A program made the position numbers and the translations under genes. From NCBI GenBank assembly GCA_030695415.1, contig JAUYQZ010000003.1, positions 62,001 through 126,000 on the forward strand: 64,000 bases of DNA, in the 5' to 3' direction. This document shows, one piece after another, positions 35,390 through 43,162 of this stretch (the first letter of the stretch is position 1; every line of letters begins with the position of its first letter). The notes beneath the pieces were generated by a model. That model was not told the DNA's origin. It did no database searches and saw only the letters and a list, made by a program, of their open reading frames with translations. The DNA is from Hylemonella sp. (GTDB lineage: Bacteria; Pseudomonadota; Gammaproteobacteria; Burkholderiales; Burkholderiaceae_C).

Positions 35390-37501
35390 CTACCGCAGCT
35401 CACGTTGGGCGTAGCGGGCCATCAGGGCGTCCTGGGCGCTGAGGACCGCTTGGCCGGCCGCCGGCGCGACTTTGGTGTAGCGGCCGTCCGCCTGCAACTC
35501 CCAGTTGCCCTGGGTATCGCCCAGGGCCGCTACCAGGCACTCATCGACGATGCGCTGGCGCAGCAGCGGGTCCAGCACCGGCCAGGCCAGCTCGACCCGG
35601 CGCAGCATGTTGCGGTTCATCCAGTCCGCGCTGGACAGGTAGAGGTCCTCGGTTTCCCCGGCGCGGAAATAGAAGACACGGGCATGTTCGAGGAAGCGAC
35701 CAATCAGCGAACGCACGCGGATGTTGTCGGTCTGTCCGGGCAACTGCGCGGGCAACATGCAGGCACCACGCACGATCAGGTCGATCTTCACGCCTTGCTG
35801 GCCGGCGGCGATCAGGGCGCGGATCAGCGCCTCGTCCGTCAGGGCGTTCATCTTGGCGACGATGCGCGCCGGCTGTCCCGAAGCGGCGGCAGCCCCCAGG
35901 CCTTCGATCTTCTCCAGCAGCTTGCGGTGCAACTGGAAGGGGGCCACCCACAGGTGCTTGAGGCGCGGCAGGCGGCTCTGGCCCGCCAGATGCACGAAGA
36001 CGTGTTCGATGTCGGCCGTCAATCCCGTATCCGCCGTGAGGTGGCTGAGGTCGGTGTAGAAGCGCGCCGTCATCGGGTTGTAGTTGCCGGTGGACAGGTG
36101 GGCGTAACGCCTGAAGTGCCTGCCTTCACGCCGGGTCACCAGCATCATCTTGGCGTGGGTCTTGAGGCCGACCACGCCATAGAGCACCTGCACGCCGATG
36201 GATTCGAGCTGCTCGGCCCAGTTGATGTTGACCTCTTCGTCGAAGCGCGCCTTGAGCTCCAGCACCACCGTCACTTCCTTGCCGCGGCGCACGGCCTCGC
36301 GCAGCAGGTCCATCAGGACGGAGTTGGCGCCGGTGCGGTAGATGGTCTGCTTGATGGCCAGCACCTGCGGGTCGTCGATGGCCTCGCGCAGGAAATCCAG
36401 CACACCATCAAAGCTCTCGTAGGGCTGGTGGATCATCACGTCGCCACGTCGCAACTGCTCGAAGATGGACTGCCCGGGTACCAGCTGGCCGGGGTAGGAC
36501 GGTTTGTAGGACGGGAAACGCAGGCGCGGCTCGTCCACCAGGTCGACCAGCTGGGCGAGGCGGACCAGGTTGACGGGGCCGTGCACGCGGTACAGCGCCC
36601 CGGCGGGCAGTTCGAACTGGCGCAGCAGGAAGTCGGACAGGTACTCGGAACAACCGGCGGAGACCTCCAGCCGCACCGCCTGGCCGTAGTGGCGGTGCTG
36701 CAGGCCCTGGCGCAGCGCCGTGCGCAGGTTCTTGACGTCGTCTTCATCCACCGCCAGGTCGGAGTGGCGCGTGACGCGGAACTGCGAGAACTGGCCCATG
36801 TCGCGCCCGGGAAAAAGTTCGGCCAGGTGGGCCCGGATCACGCTGGAGAGCGAGACAAACAGCCGGCGCTTGCCGCATAGGTTGTCGGGCAGGCGGATCA
36901 GGCGCGGCAGGGCCCGCGGCACCTTGACGATGGACACGTCGTTCTCGCGGCCGAAGGCGTCGTGCCCGCCCAGGCGCACGATGAAGTTGAGCGACTTGTT
37001 GGCCACTTGCGGGAAGGGGTGCGAGGGATCCAGCCCCACGGGGATCAGCAGGGGGCGCACCTCCTGCTCGAAATACTGCTTGACCCAGCGCCGCTGGGCG
37101 GTGTTGCGCTCGCCGTGCGAGATGATCTTGATGCCCTGTTTCTCGAAGGCAGGCATCAGCTCGTCGTTGTAGAGCGCGTACTGGCGCTCGACCAGGGTGT
37201 GGATGGCTACCGCCATGGCGTCGAAGGACGCTGCGGTGTAGGTGCCCTGCTGCTCAAGGCCCTGCTTGGCGCTCAGATGAGGTTCGGCCCGCACCTCGAA
37301 GAACTCGTCCAGGTTGGAGGAGACGATGCACAGGTAGCGCAGGCGCTCCAGCAGCGGCACCTCGGGCCGGCAGGCCCAGTCGAACACGCGCCAGTTGAAG
37401 GCGAGAATGCTCTGGTCGCGGTCCAGCAAGACCGGAACGGCGATTCCTTGGGCGATTTCGGCAGGCACGGTGACATCCAGGCTGGCAGATTTCAAATTCA
37501 T
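35390..37501 (-). CDS. ppk1: Polyphosphate kinase 1
   Basis: Makes polyphosphate from ATP; 703 residues, normal length. The N-terminal domain opens with VLLDRDQSILAFNWRVFDWA. The catalytic phosphohistidine lies in GLKTHAKMMLVTRREG and the second conserved histidine in YAHLSTGNYN. The head domain contains SSNLDEFFEVR. No ribosome site is visible before the ATG at 37501, and a short extension precedes the conserved start, so the true start could be slightly downstream. A Pho-box-like site sits 22-39 bases upstream, inside the end of the preceding gene. Confidence 0.96.
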   Translation of the reverse strand: MNLKSASLDVTVPAEIAQGIAVPVLLDRDQSILAFNWRVFDWACRPEVPLLERLRYLCIVSSNLDEFFEVRAEPHLSAKQGLEQQGTYTAASFDAMAVAIHTLVERQYALYNDELMPAFEKQGIKIISHGERNTAQRRWVKQYFEQEVRPLLIPVGLDPSHPFPQVANKSLNFIVRLGGHDAFGRENDVSIVKVPRALPRLIRLPDNLCGKRRLFVSLSSVIRAHLAELFPGRDMGQFSQFRVTRHSDLAVDEDDVKNLRTALRQGLQHRHYGQAVRLEVSAGCSEYLSDFLLRQFELPAGALYRVHGPVNLVRLAQLVDLVDEPRLRFPSYKPSYPGQLVPGQSIFEQLRRGDVMIHQPYESFDGVLDFLREAIDDPQVLAIKQTIYRTGANSVLMDLLREAVRRGKEVTVVLELKARFDEEVNINWAEQLESIGVQVLYGVVGLKTHAKMMLVTRREGRHFRRYAHLSTGNYNPMTARFYTDLSHLTADTGLTADIEHVFVHLAGQSRLPRLKHLWVAPFQLHRKLLEKIEGLGAAAASGQPARIVAKMNALTDEALIRALIAAGQQGVKIDLIVRGACMLPAQLPGQTDNIRVRSLIGRFLEHARVFYFRAGETEDLYLSSADWMNRNMLRRVELAWPVLDPLLRQRIVDECLVAALGDTQGNWELQADGRYTKVAPAAGQAVLSAQDALMARYAQRELR

Positions 37502-37511
37502 GACAGATTGT

Positions 37512-38597
37512 TTACAGCATAGATGACATTGGTGTGACAGTATCGTCCAATGACCTTTTCAGAGCCGTGCCCTGACGGACTGGCACCAGGCTGGCCAGGA
37601 ACTGCTGCGCCGCCTGCTCCCAGCTGAACACCTCGGCCCGCTGACGTGCCGCAGGGCGCGTCACCGCCTGCGCCCGGCACCAGGCCTGCTGCAGATCCTC
37701 GTCGAGCACCCCGCCCTGAGCCTGGCCTTCGTGCTGGCCCAGCACCTCCAGCGGGCCATCCACCGGGTACGCCGCCACAGGCGTGCCGCAAGCCATGGCC
37801 TCCAGCATGACGAGGCCAAATGTTTCGGAGCGGCTGGGCATGACAAACACATCGGCGGCGGCGTACACCTTGGCCAGCTCGGCCCGCGGCAGGATACCCA
37901 GCCAGTGCGCCTGAGGATAGCGCGCCTTGAGCGTGGCTTCCAGCGGGCCCACGCCGCAGACGATCTTGCTCCCCGGCACATCGAGCTGCAGGAAGGCCTC
38001 GATGTTCTTTTCATACGAGACCCGACCGACGAACAGCGACAGCGGTCGGGGCAGATCCTGCAACCCGGGATACGAACGCACCTCGTCCTGGTAGGGGAAG
38101 AGGCGCAGGTCCACACCGTGGGTCCAGGGTCGCAGGTTCCCGAAACCACGCTGCTGCAGCAGGTTCAATACGCCTTGCGTGGGCACCAGCACGCCCGAGG
38201 ACGGACGGTGGAAATGGCGGAACAGCGCATAGCCCCAGGACAGTGGCACACGCAGCGCGGCCTGCAGGATCTCGGGAAAACGGGTGTGATACGCCGTGGT
38301 GAAGGCCAGGCCGTGTTTCAGGCAGTGGGCCCGCGCCGCCCAGCCCAGCGGGCCTTCGGTAGCGATGTGGATGGCCTGCGGCGCCAGGGCATCCAGACGC
38401 TGGCCCAGCGCCTTGCGCGGTCGCACCGCCAGGTCGATGCCGGCGTAACCCGGGCAGGGTCGCGTTCGGAACTGGCCGGGGTGGATGACCTCCACCTCAT
38501 GTCCCGCTTGGCGCACCTCGCGCACCAGTTCCACCAGCGTGGTGACCACGCCGTTGACCTGGGGCTCCCAGGCATCGGTGACCAGCGCGAGCTTCAT
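37512..38597 (-). CDS. GT4-family glycosyltransferase (Agt-like, coupled to PlcP-like gene)
   Basis: GT-B glycosyltransferase of 361 residues. It opens LALVTDAWEPQVNGVVTTLVELV and has a HIATEGPLGWAARAHCL acceptor-side motif nearly identical to that of the GT4 enzyme at 28474. The donor domain has FVGRVSYEKNIEAFLQLD and the E-x7-E motif SRSETFGLVMLEAMACGTPVAAYP. It overlaps the PlcP-like gene by four bases (ATGA). In marine alphaproteobacteria and others, plcP next to a glycosyltransferase gene (agt) makes glucosyl- or glucuronosyl-diacylglycerol during phosphate starvation; this pair has the same layout. Substrate specificity cannot be read from the sequence. Confidence 0.9.
   Translation of the reverse strand: MKLALVTDAWEPQVNGVVTTLVELVREVRQAGHEVEVIHPGQFRTRPCPGYAGIDLAVRPRKALGQRLDALAPQAIHIATEGPLGWAARAHCLKHGLAFTTAYHTRFPEILQAALRVPLSWGYALFRHFHRPSSGVLVPTQGVLNLLQQRGFGNLRPWTHGVDLRLFPYQDEVRSYPGLQDLPRPLSLFVGRVSYEKNIEAFLQLDVPGSKIVCGVGPLEATLKARYPQAHWLGILPRAELAKVYAAADVFVMPSRSETFGLVMLEAMACGTPVAAYPVDGPLEVLGQHEGQAQGGVLDEDLQQAWCRAQAVTRPAARQRAEVFSWEQAAQQFLASLVPVRQGTALKRSLDDTVTPMSSML
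37523..37540 (-). promoter_or_regulatory. Pho-box-like site before ppk1
   Basis: Minus-strand CTGTCACACCAATGTCAT matches 12 of 18 positions with TGTCA half-sites 11 bases apart. A second, weaker pair (TGTAA, TGTCA) extends to the start codon. The site lies within the last codons of the upstream glycosyltransferase gene, so ppk1 could be induced independently of that operon. Confidence 0.55.
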
Positions 38598-39463
38598 GCG
38601 GTGGCAGCGCGCGCGGCGCTCGGCAAGGCCTGGGCCGGCGCCGTCTCGCCCCAGCGCAGCAGCTCCAGGCGGCCGTCGTGGTGCTCGACCAGGGCGGTCA
38701 GGCTCTCCACCCAGTCACCGTCGTTGCAGTAGAGCACGCCGTCGATCTCGCGGATCTCGGCATGGTGGATATGGCCGCAGACGACACCCTGGTGGCCGCG
38801 TTTCCTGGCCTCGTGGGCGACCGCCTGCTCGAAGTCGCTGATGAAGTTGACCGCCTTCTTGACCTTGTGCTTGAGGTAGGCCGAGAGCGACCAGTAAGGC
38901 AGGCCGAACTTCGCACGCAGGTGGTTGAGATAACGGTTGAGCTTGAGCGTGAACTCGTAGAGGTTGTCGCCCACATAGGCCAGCCACTTGGCGCATTGGA
39001 TCACGCCGTCGAAGTAGTCGCCATGCGTGACCCACAGGCGCTTGCCGTCGGCGGTGAGGTGGACGGCATCGTCCACCACCTCGATGCCACCGAAGTGGTG
39101 GCCGATGAAGCCGCGTGCGAACTCATCGTGGTTGCCCGGCACGAAGACCACGCGGCAGCCCTTGCGCGCACGGCGCAGCAGCTTCTGCACCACATCGTTG
39201 TGGGCCTGCGGCCAGTACCAGCGCCGGCGCAACTGCCAGCCGTCGATGATGTCGCCCACCAGGTAGAGGTGCTCGCTGGAACTGGCCTTGAGGAAATCCA
39301 GCAGATCCTCGGCACGGCAGCCGGGTGTGCCCAGGTGCAGGTCGGAGATGAAGACAGCGCGGTAGCGCTTGCCGCCTTTGTCGTCCTCGTGGTCGTCCTC
39401 ATGCCCCTGGCGCACCATGACCTGGTTCAGCCAGTCGCCGCGGTGTTCGAGCGCGCTCTTCAT
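38594..39463 (-). CDS. Metallophosphoesterase, PlcP-like phospholipase C / LpxH-like
   Basis: Calcineurin-type phosphoesterase of 289 residues. Metal-binding blocks: ISDLHLG, LVGDIIDGW, VPGNHDEF, VTHGDYFDG and GHIHHAEI. The family covers LpxH (UDP-diacylglucosamine hydrolase) and PlcP, the phosphate-starvation phospholipase C first described in Sinorhizobium, which releases diacylglycerol from phospholipids. PlcP is often misnamed as LpxH. Gene context decides for PlcP here: an ornithine-lipid-type acyltransferase upstream and a glycosyltransferase downstream, both overlapping. The YWSLSAYLKHKVKKAVNFISDFE insert separates it from ordinary short LpxH (about 240 residues). Confidence 0.85.
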   Translation of the reverse strand: MKSALEHRGDWLNQVMVRQGHEDDHEDDKGGKRYRAVFISDLHLGTPGCRAEDLLDFLKASSSEHLYLVGDIIDGWQLRRRWYWPQAHNDVVQKLLRRARKGCRVVFVPGNHDEFARGFIGHHFGGIEVVDDAVHLTADGKRLWVTHGDYFDGVIQCAKWLAYVGDNLYEFTLKLNRYLNHLRAKFGLPYWSLSAYLKHKVKKAVNFISDFEQAVAHEARKRGHQGVVCGHIHHAEIREIDGVLYCNDGDWVESLTALVEHHDGRLELLRWGETAPAQALPSAARAATA

Positions 39464-40287
39464 CAGGCGCCGAAGAAGTGTTTGCGGTAGCGCGCCGGCA
39501 GGTCGGCGATGCGCATCAGCATGGGCAGGTCGGCGCTGTTGAAGTCCGGGTCCCAGGCCGGGGCGCCCAGCACCTTGGCGCCCAGGCGCAGATAACCCTT
39601 GATCAGGGCCGGCGGCTCGACGTCCAGTTGGCTGTCGAGCTCCTCGACCGGCAGCGGCAGCCGCGGCCAGACCTGATGCTCGATCGGTGCCAGATGGGTT
39701 TCGCGCACCTGGCGCCAGATGCTGGCCGCCACGTCACCGCTGATCACACCGTTGTGCAGCATGGGGATGCTGGCGCAGCCGATCATGGTGTCGAGCTTGT
39801 TGCGCACCATGAACTCGGCCAGCGCCCCCCACAGGGCCATGATGACGCCGCCATGGCGGTGGTCGGGGTGCACGCAGCTGCGGCCCAGCTCCACCATGCG
39901 CTCGCGCAAGGCGCGCAGGCGCGTCAGGTCAAACTCCAGATCGCTGTAGGTGCTGCCGATACGCTTCGCCTGCTCGGGCGTGAGAACCCGGTAGGTGCCG
40001 ATGACCTGCTGCGATGCCTGGTCGCGCACCAGCAGGTGCTCGCAGTAGTCGTCGAACAGGTCCACATCGTGGCCGGGCACCGTGGTCGACAGACGTGCGC
40101 CCATCTCGCCGGCGAAGATGTCGTGCCTCAGGCGCTGCGCCGCACGGACTTCGTCGAGGTGGCGCGCCCACGAAACTTCAATGCCGCCGCGCTCTTGCGC
40201 AGGGACCGGCTGATCAGTGCGGTGAAGCGACCCCCGAGGCATGGCAAGGGGAGACAGGGGGAAGGTAGGGTTGGGCAGGTCTTTCAT
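39463..40287 (-). CDS. olsB: OlsB-like ornithine N-acyltransferase (GNAT fold)
   Basis: Soluble acyltransferase of 274 residues of the hemolysin-like GNAT family. Key blocks: AAQRLRHDIFAGEMGAR, the acidic HDVDLFDDYCEHLLVRD, VIGTYRVLTPEQAKRIG, MVELGRSCVHPDHR and the near C-terminal ALIKGYLRLGAKVLGAPAWDPDFNSADL. The last block is typical of OlsB, which joins a 3-hydroxyacyl chain from ACP to ornithine to start ornithine lipid synthesis. No OlsA gene is in the window. GAAGGAG lies about eight bases before the ATG. Its stop shares one base with the PlcP-like start (TGATG). An intrinsic terminator upstream leaves no room for a full promoter, suggesting read-through from the gene at 40363. Confidence 0.85.
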   Translation of the reverse strand: MKDLPNPTFPLSPLAMPRGSLHRTDQPVPAQERGGIEVSWARHLDEVRAAQRLRHDIFAGEMGARLSTTVPGHDVDLFDDYCEHLLVRDQASQQVIGTYRVLTPEQAKRIGSTYSDLEFDLTRLRALRERMVELGRSCVHPDHRHGGVIMALWGALAEFMVRNKLDTMIGCASIPMLHNGVISGDVAASIWRQVRETHLAPIEHQVWPRLPLPVEELDSQLDVEPPALIKGYLRLGAKVLGAPAWDPDFNSADLPMLMRIADLPARYRKHFFGA

Positions 40288-40329
40288 TTTTATCTCCTTC
40301 TTGATGTCGATGGATCGGTTTGGCGTGTA

Positions 40330-40353
40330 AAAAAGCCCCGACTGAGCGGGGCT
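40330..40353 (-). terminator. Intrinsic terminator or attenuator before olsB
   Basis: On the minus strand AGCCCCG pairs with CGGGGCT around CTCAGT and is followed by TTTTTT. It lies just after the stop of the 40363 gene and about 42 bases before the olsB start. The layout copies pstS-terminator-pstC in the same window. Confidence 0.8.
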
Positions 40354-40362
40354 CGCAAGTAA

Positions 40363-40863
40363 TCAGGTGATGACGGCAGCTCCATCGCGGCGCCGCTCGA
40401 CCAGAGTGGCCACGCCGCCGTCGCGCAAGGAATTGAAGAAGATGAAGCGCCGGTCCGGCGTGCCCACGATGCTGGATCGCAGGGCAGTCAGCCCGCCTGA
40501 ACGGGCCATGGCTGCGACGGCCAGCGAACGGGCACGCAGGCCGTCGGGCACGACCAGCCAACGCCCCTGGCGCTCCAGGATCTCGATGGCCCCATGCAAC
40601 TCACCCTGATCCACAAACAGGGCCAGCACACCATGGCGGGGATTGCCATCCAGCGGCTGGAACAGCAGACCGGTGGCGCGCTGCTCGGGGCTCAGCGCCC
40701 ATGGATGCAGCAGTTGGGTACCGCGAGGCTGCAGCAAGGCCTCGCCCCCCGGGAAACCAGGCCCCCAGCCGGCGTCGCGCAGGCGGCCAGACTCCCGGCC
40801 CATGGCCAGGCCGGGCCGGGTCTCGCCAGGGTCGCGTGGGGTGGGGATGCCGTATTCCTGCAT
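40363..40863 (-). CDS. Conserved-looking protein of unknown function with Pho-type promoter
   Basis: About 166 residues, soluble, no signal peptide or membrane segment. I do not recognise the family. The best-formed part is the C-terminal two thirds: GLLFQPLDGNPRHGVLALFVDQGELHGAIEILERQGRWLVVPDGL and TPDRRFIFFNSLRDGGVATLVERR, which read like alternating strands and helices. The frame opens at 40926, but that ATG lies inside the Pho-box array, so the ATG at 40863 (MQEYGIPTPRDPGE) is more plausible; no clear ribosome site is seen. It appears to be the first gene of the olsB-plcP-GT transcript and is divergent from arsR. Confidence 0.6.
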   Translation of the reverse strand: MQEYGIPTPRDPGETRPGLAMGRESGRLRDAGWGPGFPGGEALLQPRGTQLLHPWALSPEQRATGLLFQPLDGNPRHGVLALFVDQGELHGAIEILERQGRWLVVPDGLRARSLAVAAMARSGGLTALRSSIVGTPDRRFIFFNSLRDGGVATLVERRRDGAAVIT

Positions 40864-40887
40864 GGCTTGCAGTGTGAGCAAGCCAGA

Positions 40888-40926
40888 TGACGGCTTTGTG
40901 GCTGCCGCATGACATCTCCATGACAT
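40888..40926 (-). promoter_or_regulatory. Pho-box-like array before the unknown gene and olsB operon
   Basis: Minus-strand ATGTCATGGAGATGTCAT (40909-40926) matches 12 of 18 positions, with two identical TGACAT half-sites on the plus strand at 40910 and 40921. A further TGAC at 40888 and a TGGC at 40899 keep the 11-base phase, giving up to four half-sites. Confidence 0.6.
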
Positions 40927-40964
40927 CGATCGTCCGAATCTGCGGGGCTTGCCATTCTTTCAAC

Positions 40965-40984
40965 GTTTCAAGTATTATTGAAAC
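40965..40984. promoter_or_regulatory. Imperfect palindrome at arsR start, likely ArsR operator
   Basis: GTTTCAAGTATTATTGAAAC has seven-base arms around a six-base AT-rich centre and ends exactly at the arsR ATG. ArsR-type repressors bind such AT-rich TTCAA...TTGAA palindromes at their own promoters. A second partial copy (TTTCAAC) lies just upstream. Confidence 0.65.
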
Positions 40985-41335
40985 ATGAGAAAAACCAAGG
41001 CGACTGAATCCGAAGCCCTTCGTTCGCTGGCGGCGCTGGCCCAGGCCCAGCGCCTGCGCGCCTTCCGCGCGCTGGTGGTGGCCGGCCCCGCCGGGCTCAC
41101 GCCCGGCCTGCTGGCGGTGCAACTGGACATCAGTGCCAGCGCCCTCTCCTTCCACCTCAAGGAACTGGTGCATGCCGGCCTGGCCAGCAGCGAGCCCGAT
41201 GGCCGGCATCTGGTGTACCGCGCCAACTTCGCGCAGATGGATGCATTGCTGGCTTATCTGACCCTGCACTGCTGCCAGGGTGCCAGTTGTGAAGTCACGC
41301 CAGCAGGCCGCAAAGCCTGCACACCCGCCGCATGA
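40985..41335 (+). CDS. arsR: ArsR-family metalloregulator
   Basis: Winged-helix repressor of 116 residues. The DNA-binding helix lies in LDISASALSFHLKELVHAGLASSE, and the wing in PDGRHLVYRANF. The classical CVC metal site in the recognition helix is absent. Instead a cluster of cysteines sits near the C terminus (LHCCQGASCEV, then KAC), as in type-2 ArsR proteins such as that of Acidithiobacillus, which bind arsenite with C-terminal cysteines. It heads the arsenic operon and overlaps the next gene by four bases. Confidence 0.92.
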   Translation: MRKTKATESEALRSLAALAQAQRLRAFRALVVAGPAGLTPGLLAVQLDISASALSFHLKELVHAGLASSEPDGRHLVYRANFAQMDALLAYLTLHCCQGASCEVTPAGRKACTPAA

Positions 41336-42654
41336 AGCTGGCCGATACCCTGAACCTCGAGTGCACCTGTCGCACGCTGGACGCACAGCAACTGCGCGCC
41401 GAGCTGGAGACCACGCCGGCCCTGAGCGGGCTGGTCGATCAGCTCGCGCTGAGCCATCCCCACCTGTTCGCGGCCACTGTCGTCTTTCTGGATCCGAAGA
41501 CACGCGATGAGATCCAGGAGGCCGTGGCCGCGCTCGATCGCGTCTGCGCCCTGCCCGCCTGGCAGGACCACGCGCTCAAGGGTGCCGATGCCCCGACCCG
41601 CCAGGACCACGGACCACACGGCGTGTTCATGGGCTACGACTTCCATCTCAGCGCCGAGGGACCCCGGCTGATCGAGATCAACACGAATGCCGGGGGTGCC
41701 TTCCTCAACGCAGCACTGGCGCGGGCGCACCGCGCCTGTTGCGGCGCCATGCCGGCTCTCATGGACCCGAACGGCGAGCTCGACCGGACCGAAGCCGTGA
41801 TCGTGGACATGTTCCGCAGCGAGTGGCAGGCCCAACGCGGTTCCCACCCCTGGCGCAATGTGCTGATCGTCGACGACGAGCCGCTGGCCCAGTACCTGGC
41901 GCCCGAATTCACCCTGGCCCGCAACCTCTTTGCCGCGCAGGGCCTGCTGGCCGTGGTGGCCGATCCTCGTGAACTGCACTGGCGCGACGGTGCGCTGTGG
42001 CATCCGGCCCTGCCCGCCGGCCAGCCGGTGGACCTGGTCTACAACCGCCTGACGGACTTTGCGCTGGCCCAGCCCGAACACACCGCCCTGCGCTCGGCCT
42101 GGGCCGCGGGCGCGGTCGTGCTCACCCCGCACCCACGCGTCTACACCGTCGCCGCTGACAAACGCCGCCTGATCGACCTGTCCGACCCGGCCCGCCTCGA
42201 AGCGCTGGGCGTGAGCCCGGCCGATCGTGCGCGGCTCGCACGCGTGGTGCCGGCCACCGAGGCCGTCACGGCCGAAGGCGCCGAGGCCCTGTGGGCGCGC
42301 CGGCGCAGCCTGTTCTTCAAGCCCGCCACCGGCTTCGGCGCGCGTGCGGCCTACCGCGGTGACAAGCTCACGCAACGCGTGTGGCACGAGATCATCGCGG
42401 GCGACTACGTGGCCCAGGCCCTGGTGCCGCCAAGTGAGCGTCTGATCAGCGTCAACGGCCAGGCCCAGCGCCTCAAGCTGGACCTGCGCGCCTACGCCTA
42501 CCGGGGCCAGGTGCAACTGCTGGCCGCGCGCACCTGGTCCGGCCAGACCACGAACTTCCGCACCGAAGGCGGCGGCTTTTCGCCCGTCGTGGTGTTGCCC
42601 GATTCCCTCCAGCCCGACGGCTGCGCCGTTTCCCACTCCCCTAACGCCGCATGA
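41332..42654 (+). CDS. Uncharacterised ATP-grasp-like protein in the arsenic operon
   Basis: Soluble protein of 440 residues that I cannot assign to a named enzyme. An early block, GPRLIEINTNAGGAFLN (around 115-130), looks like the metal-binding E-x-N strand of ATP-grasp ligases. Later come SLFFKPATGFGARAAYRG and GDYVAQALVPPSERL, which look like the nucleotide lysine and glycine loop, then KLDLRAYAYRG. The order is that of circularly permuted ATP-grasp proteins such as glutathionylspermidine synthase relatives. It starts inside the arsR stop and ends inside the arsC start (both ATGA overlaps), so it is made in step with arsenic resistance. A thiol or peptide ligase that helps arsenic handling is a guess. 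Confidence 0.7.
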   Translation: MKLADTLNLECTCRTLDAQQLRAELETTPALSGLVDQLALSHPHLFAATVVFLDPKTRDEIQEAVAALDRVCALPAWQDHALKGADAPTRQDHGPHGVFMGYDFHLSAEGPRLIEINTNAGGAFLNAALARAHRACCGAMPALMDPNGELDRTEAVIVDMFRSEWQAQRGSHPWRNVLIVDDEPLAQYLAPEFTLARNLFAAQGLLAVVADPRELHWRDGALWHPALPAGQPVDLVYNRLTDFALAQPEHTALRSAWAAGAVVLTPHPRVYTVAADKRRLIDLSDPARLEALGVSPADRARLARVVPATEAVTAEGAEALWARRRSLFFKPATGFGARAAYRGDKLTQRVWHEIIAGDYVAQALVPPSERLISVNGQAQRLKLDLRAYAYRGQVQLLAARTWSGQTTNFRTEGGGFSPVVVLPDSLQPDGCAVSHSPNAA

Positions 42655-43154
42655 ATCCACCTGCCCTGAACGTCCTCTTTCTCTGCACGCACAACTCGGC
42701 GCGCAGCATCCTGGCCGAGGCCACGCTGAACCACATCGGTCGCGGCCGCTTCAAGGCCTGGTCCGCCGGCAGCAGCCCGCGCGACAAGCAGCAGCCCAAC
42801 CCGCTGGGACTCAAGGTTCTGCAGATGGCCGGCATCGGCACCGAGGGCTTGCGCAGCAAGAGCTGGGACGAATTCGCTGGCCCCGACGCGCCTCATATGG
42901 ACCTGATCATCACGGTCTGCGACAACGCAGCCGGCGAAACCTGTCCGGTCTGGCCCGGCCACCCGGCGACCGCCCACTGGGGCTACGCCGATCCCTCGGC
43001 CCTGCAGGGCACGGACGAAGAGAAACTCGAGGCCTTCCGCAAAACCCTGTACGCCATAAGGCGCCGCCTGGACCTGCTGATCTGCCTGCCGCCGGAAAAA
43101 CTGGCGAAGGCGCGACTGGAAGCGGCTGCGCGTGAACTGGCCGAAGGCCACTGA
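42651..43154 (+). CDS. arsC: Arsenate reductase, low-molecular-weight phosphatase type
   Basis: Reduces arsenate to arsenite; 167 residues. The P-loop nucleophile is C12 in LCTHNSARS. The relay cysteines are C90 and C98 in [12 protein letters not shown], the arrangement of thioredoxin-coupled ArsC. A trxA gene is at 5598. The C-terminal helix region [21 protein letters not shown] is typical for the proteobacterial branch. It overlaps the ATP-grasp-like gene by four bases and precedes acr3 by eight bases. Confidence 0.95.
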   Translation: MNPPALNVLFLCTHNSARSILAEATLNHIGRGRFKAWSAGSSPRDKQQPNPLGLKVLQMAGIGTEGLRSKSWDEFAGPDAPHMDLIITVCDNAAGETCPVWPGHPATAHWGYADPSALQGTDEEKLEAFRKTLYAIRRRLDLLICLPPEKLAKARLEAAARELAEGH

Positions 43155-43162
43155 GCAGCACC

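Noticed and set aside
38594..39463. Annotation as LpxH of the lipid A pathway
   Set aside because: The fold fits, but length, insert and the flanking OlsB-like and GT4 genes favour the PlcP branch. The lipid A genes of this genome are in the separate cluster at 56.7-60.3 kb, which lacks lpxH.
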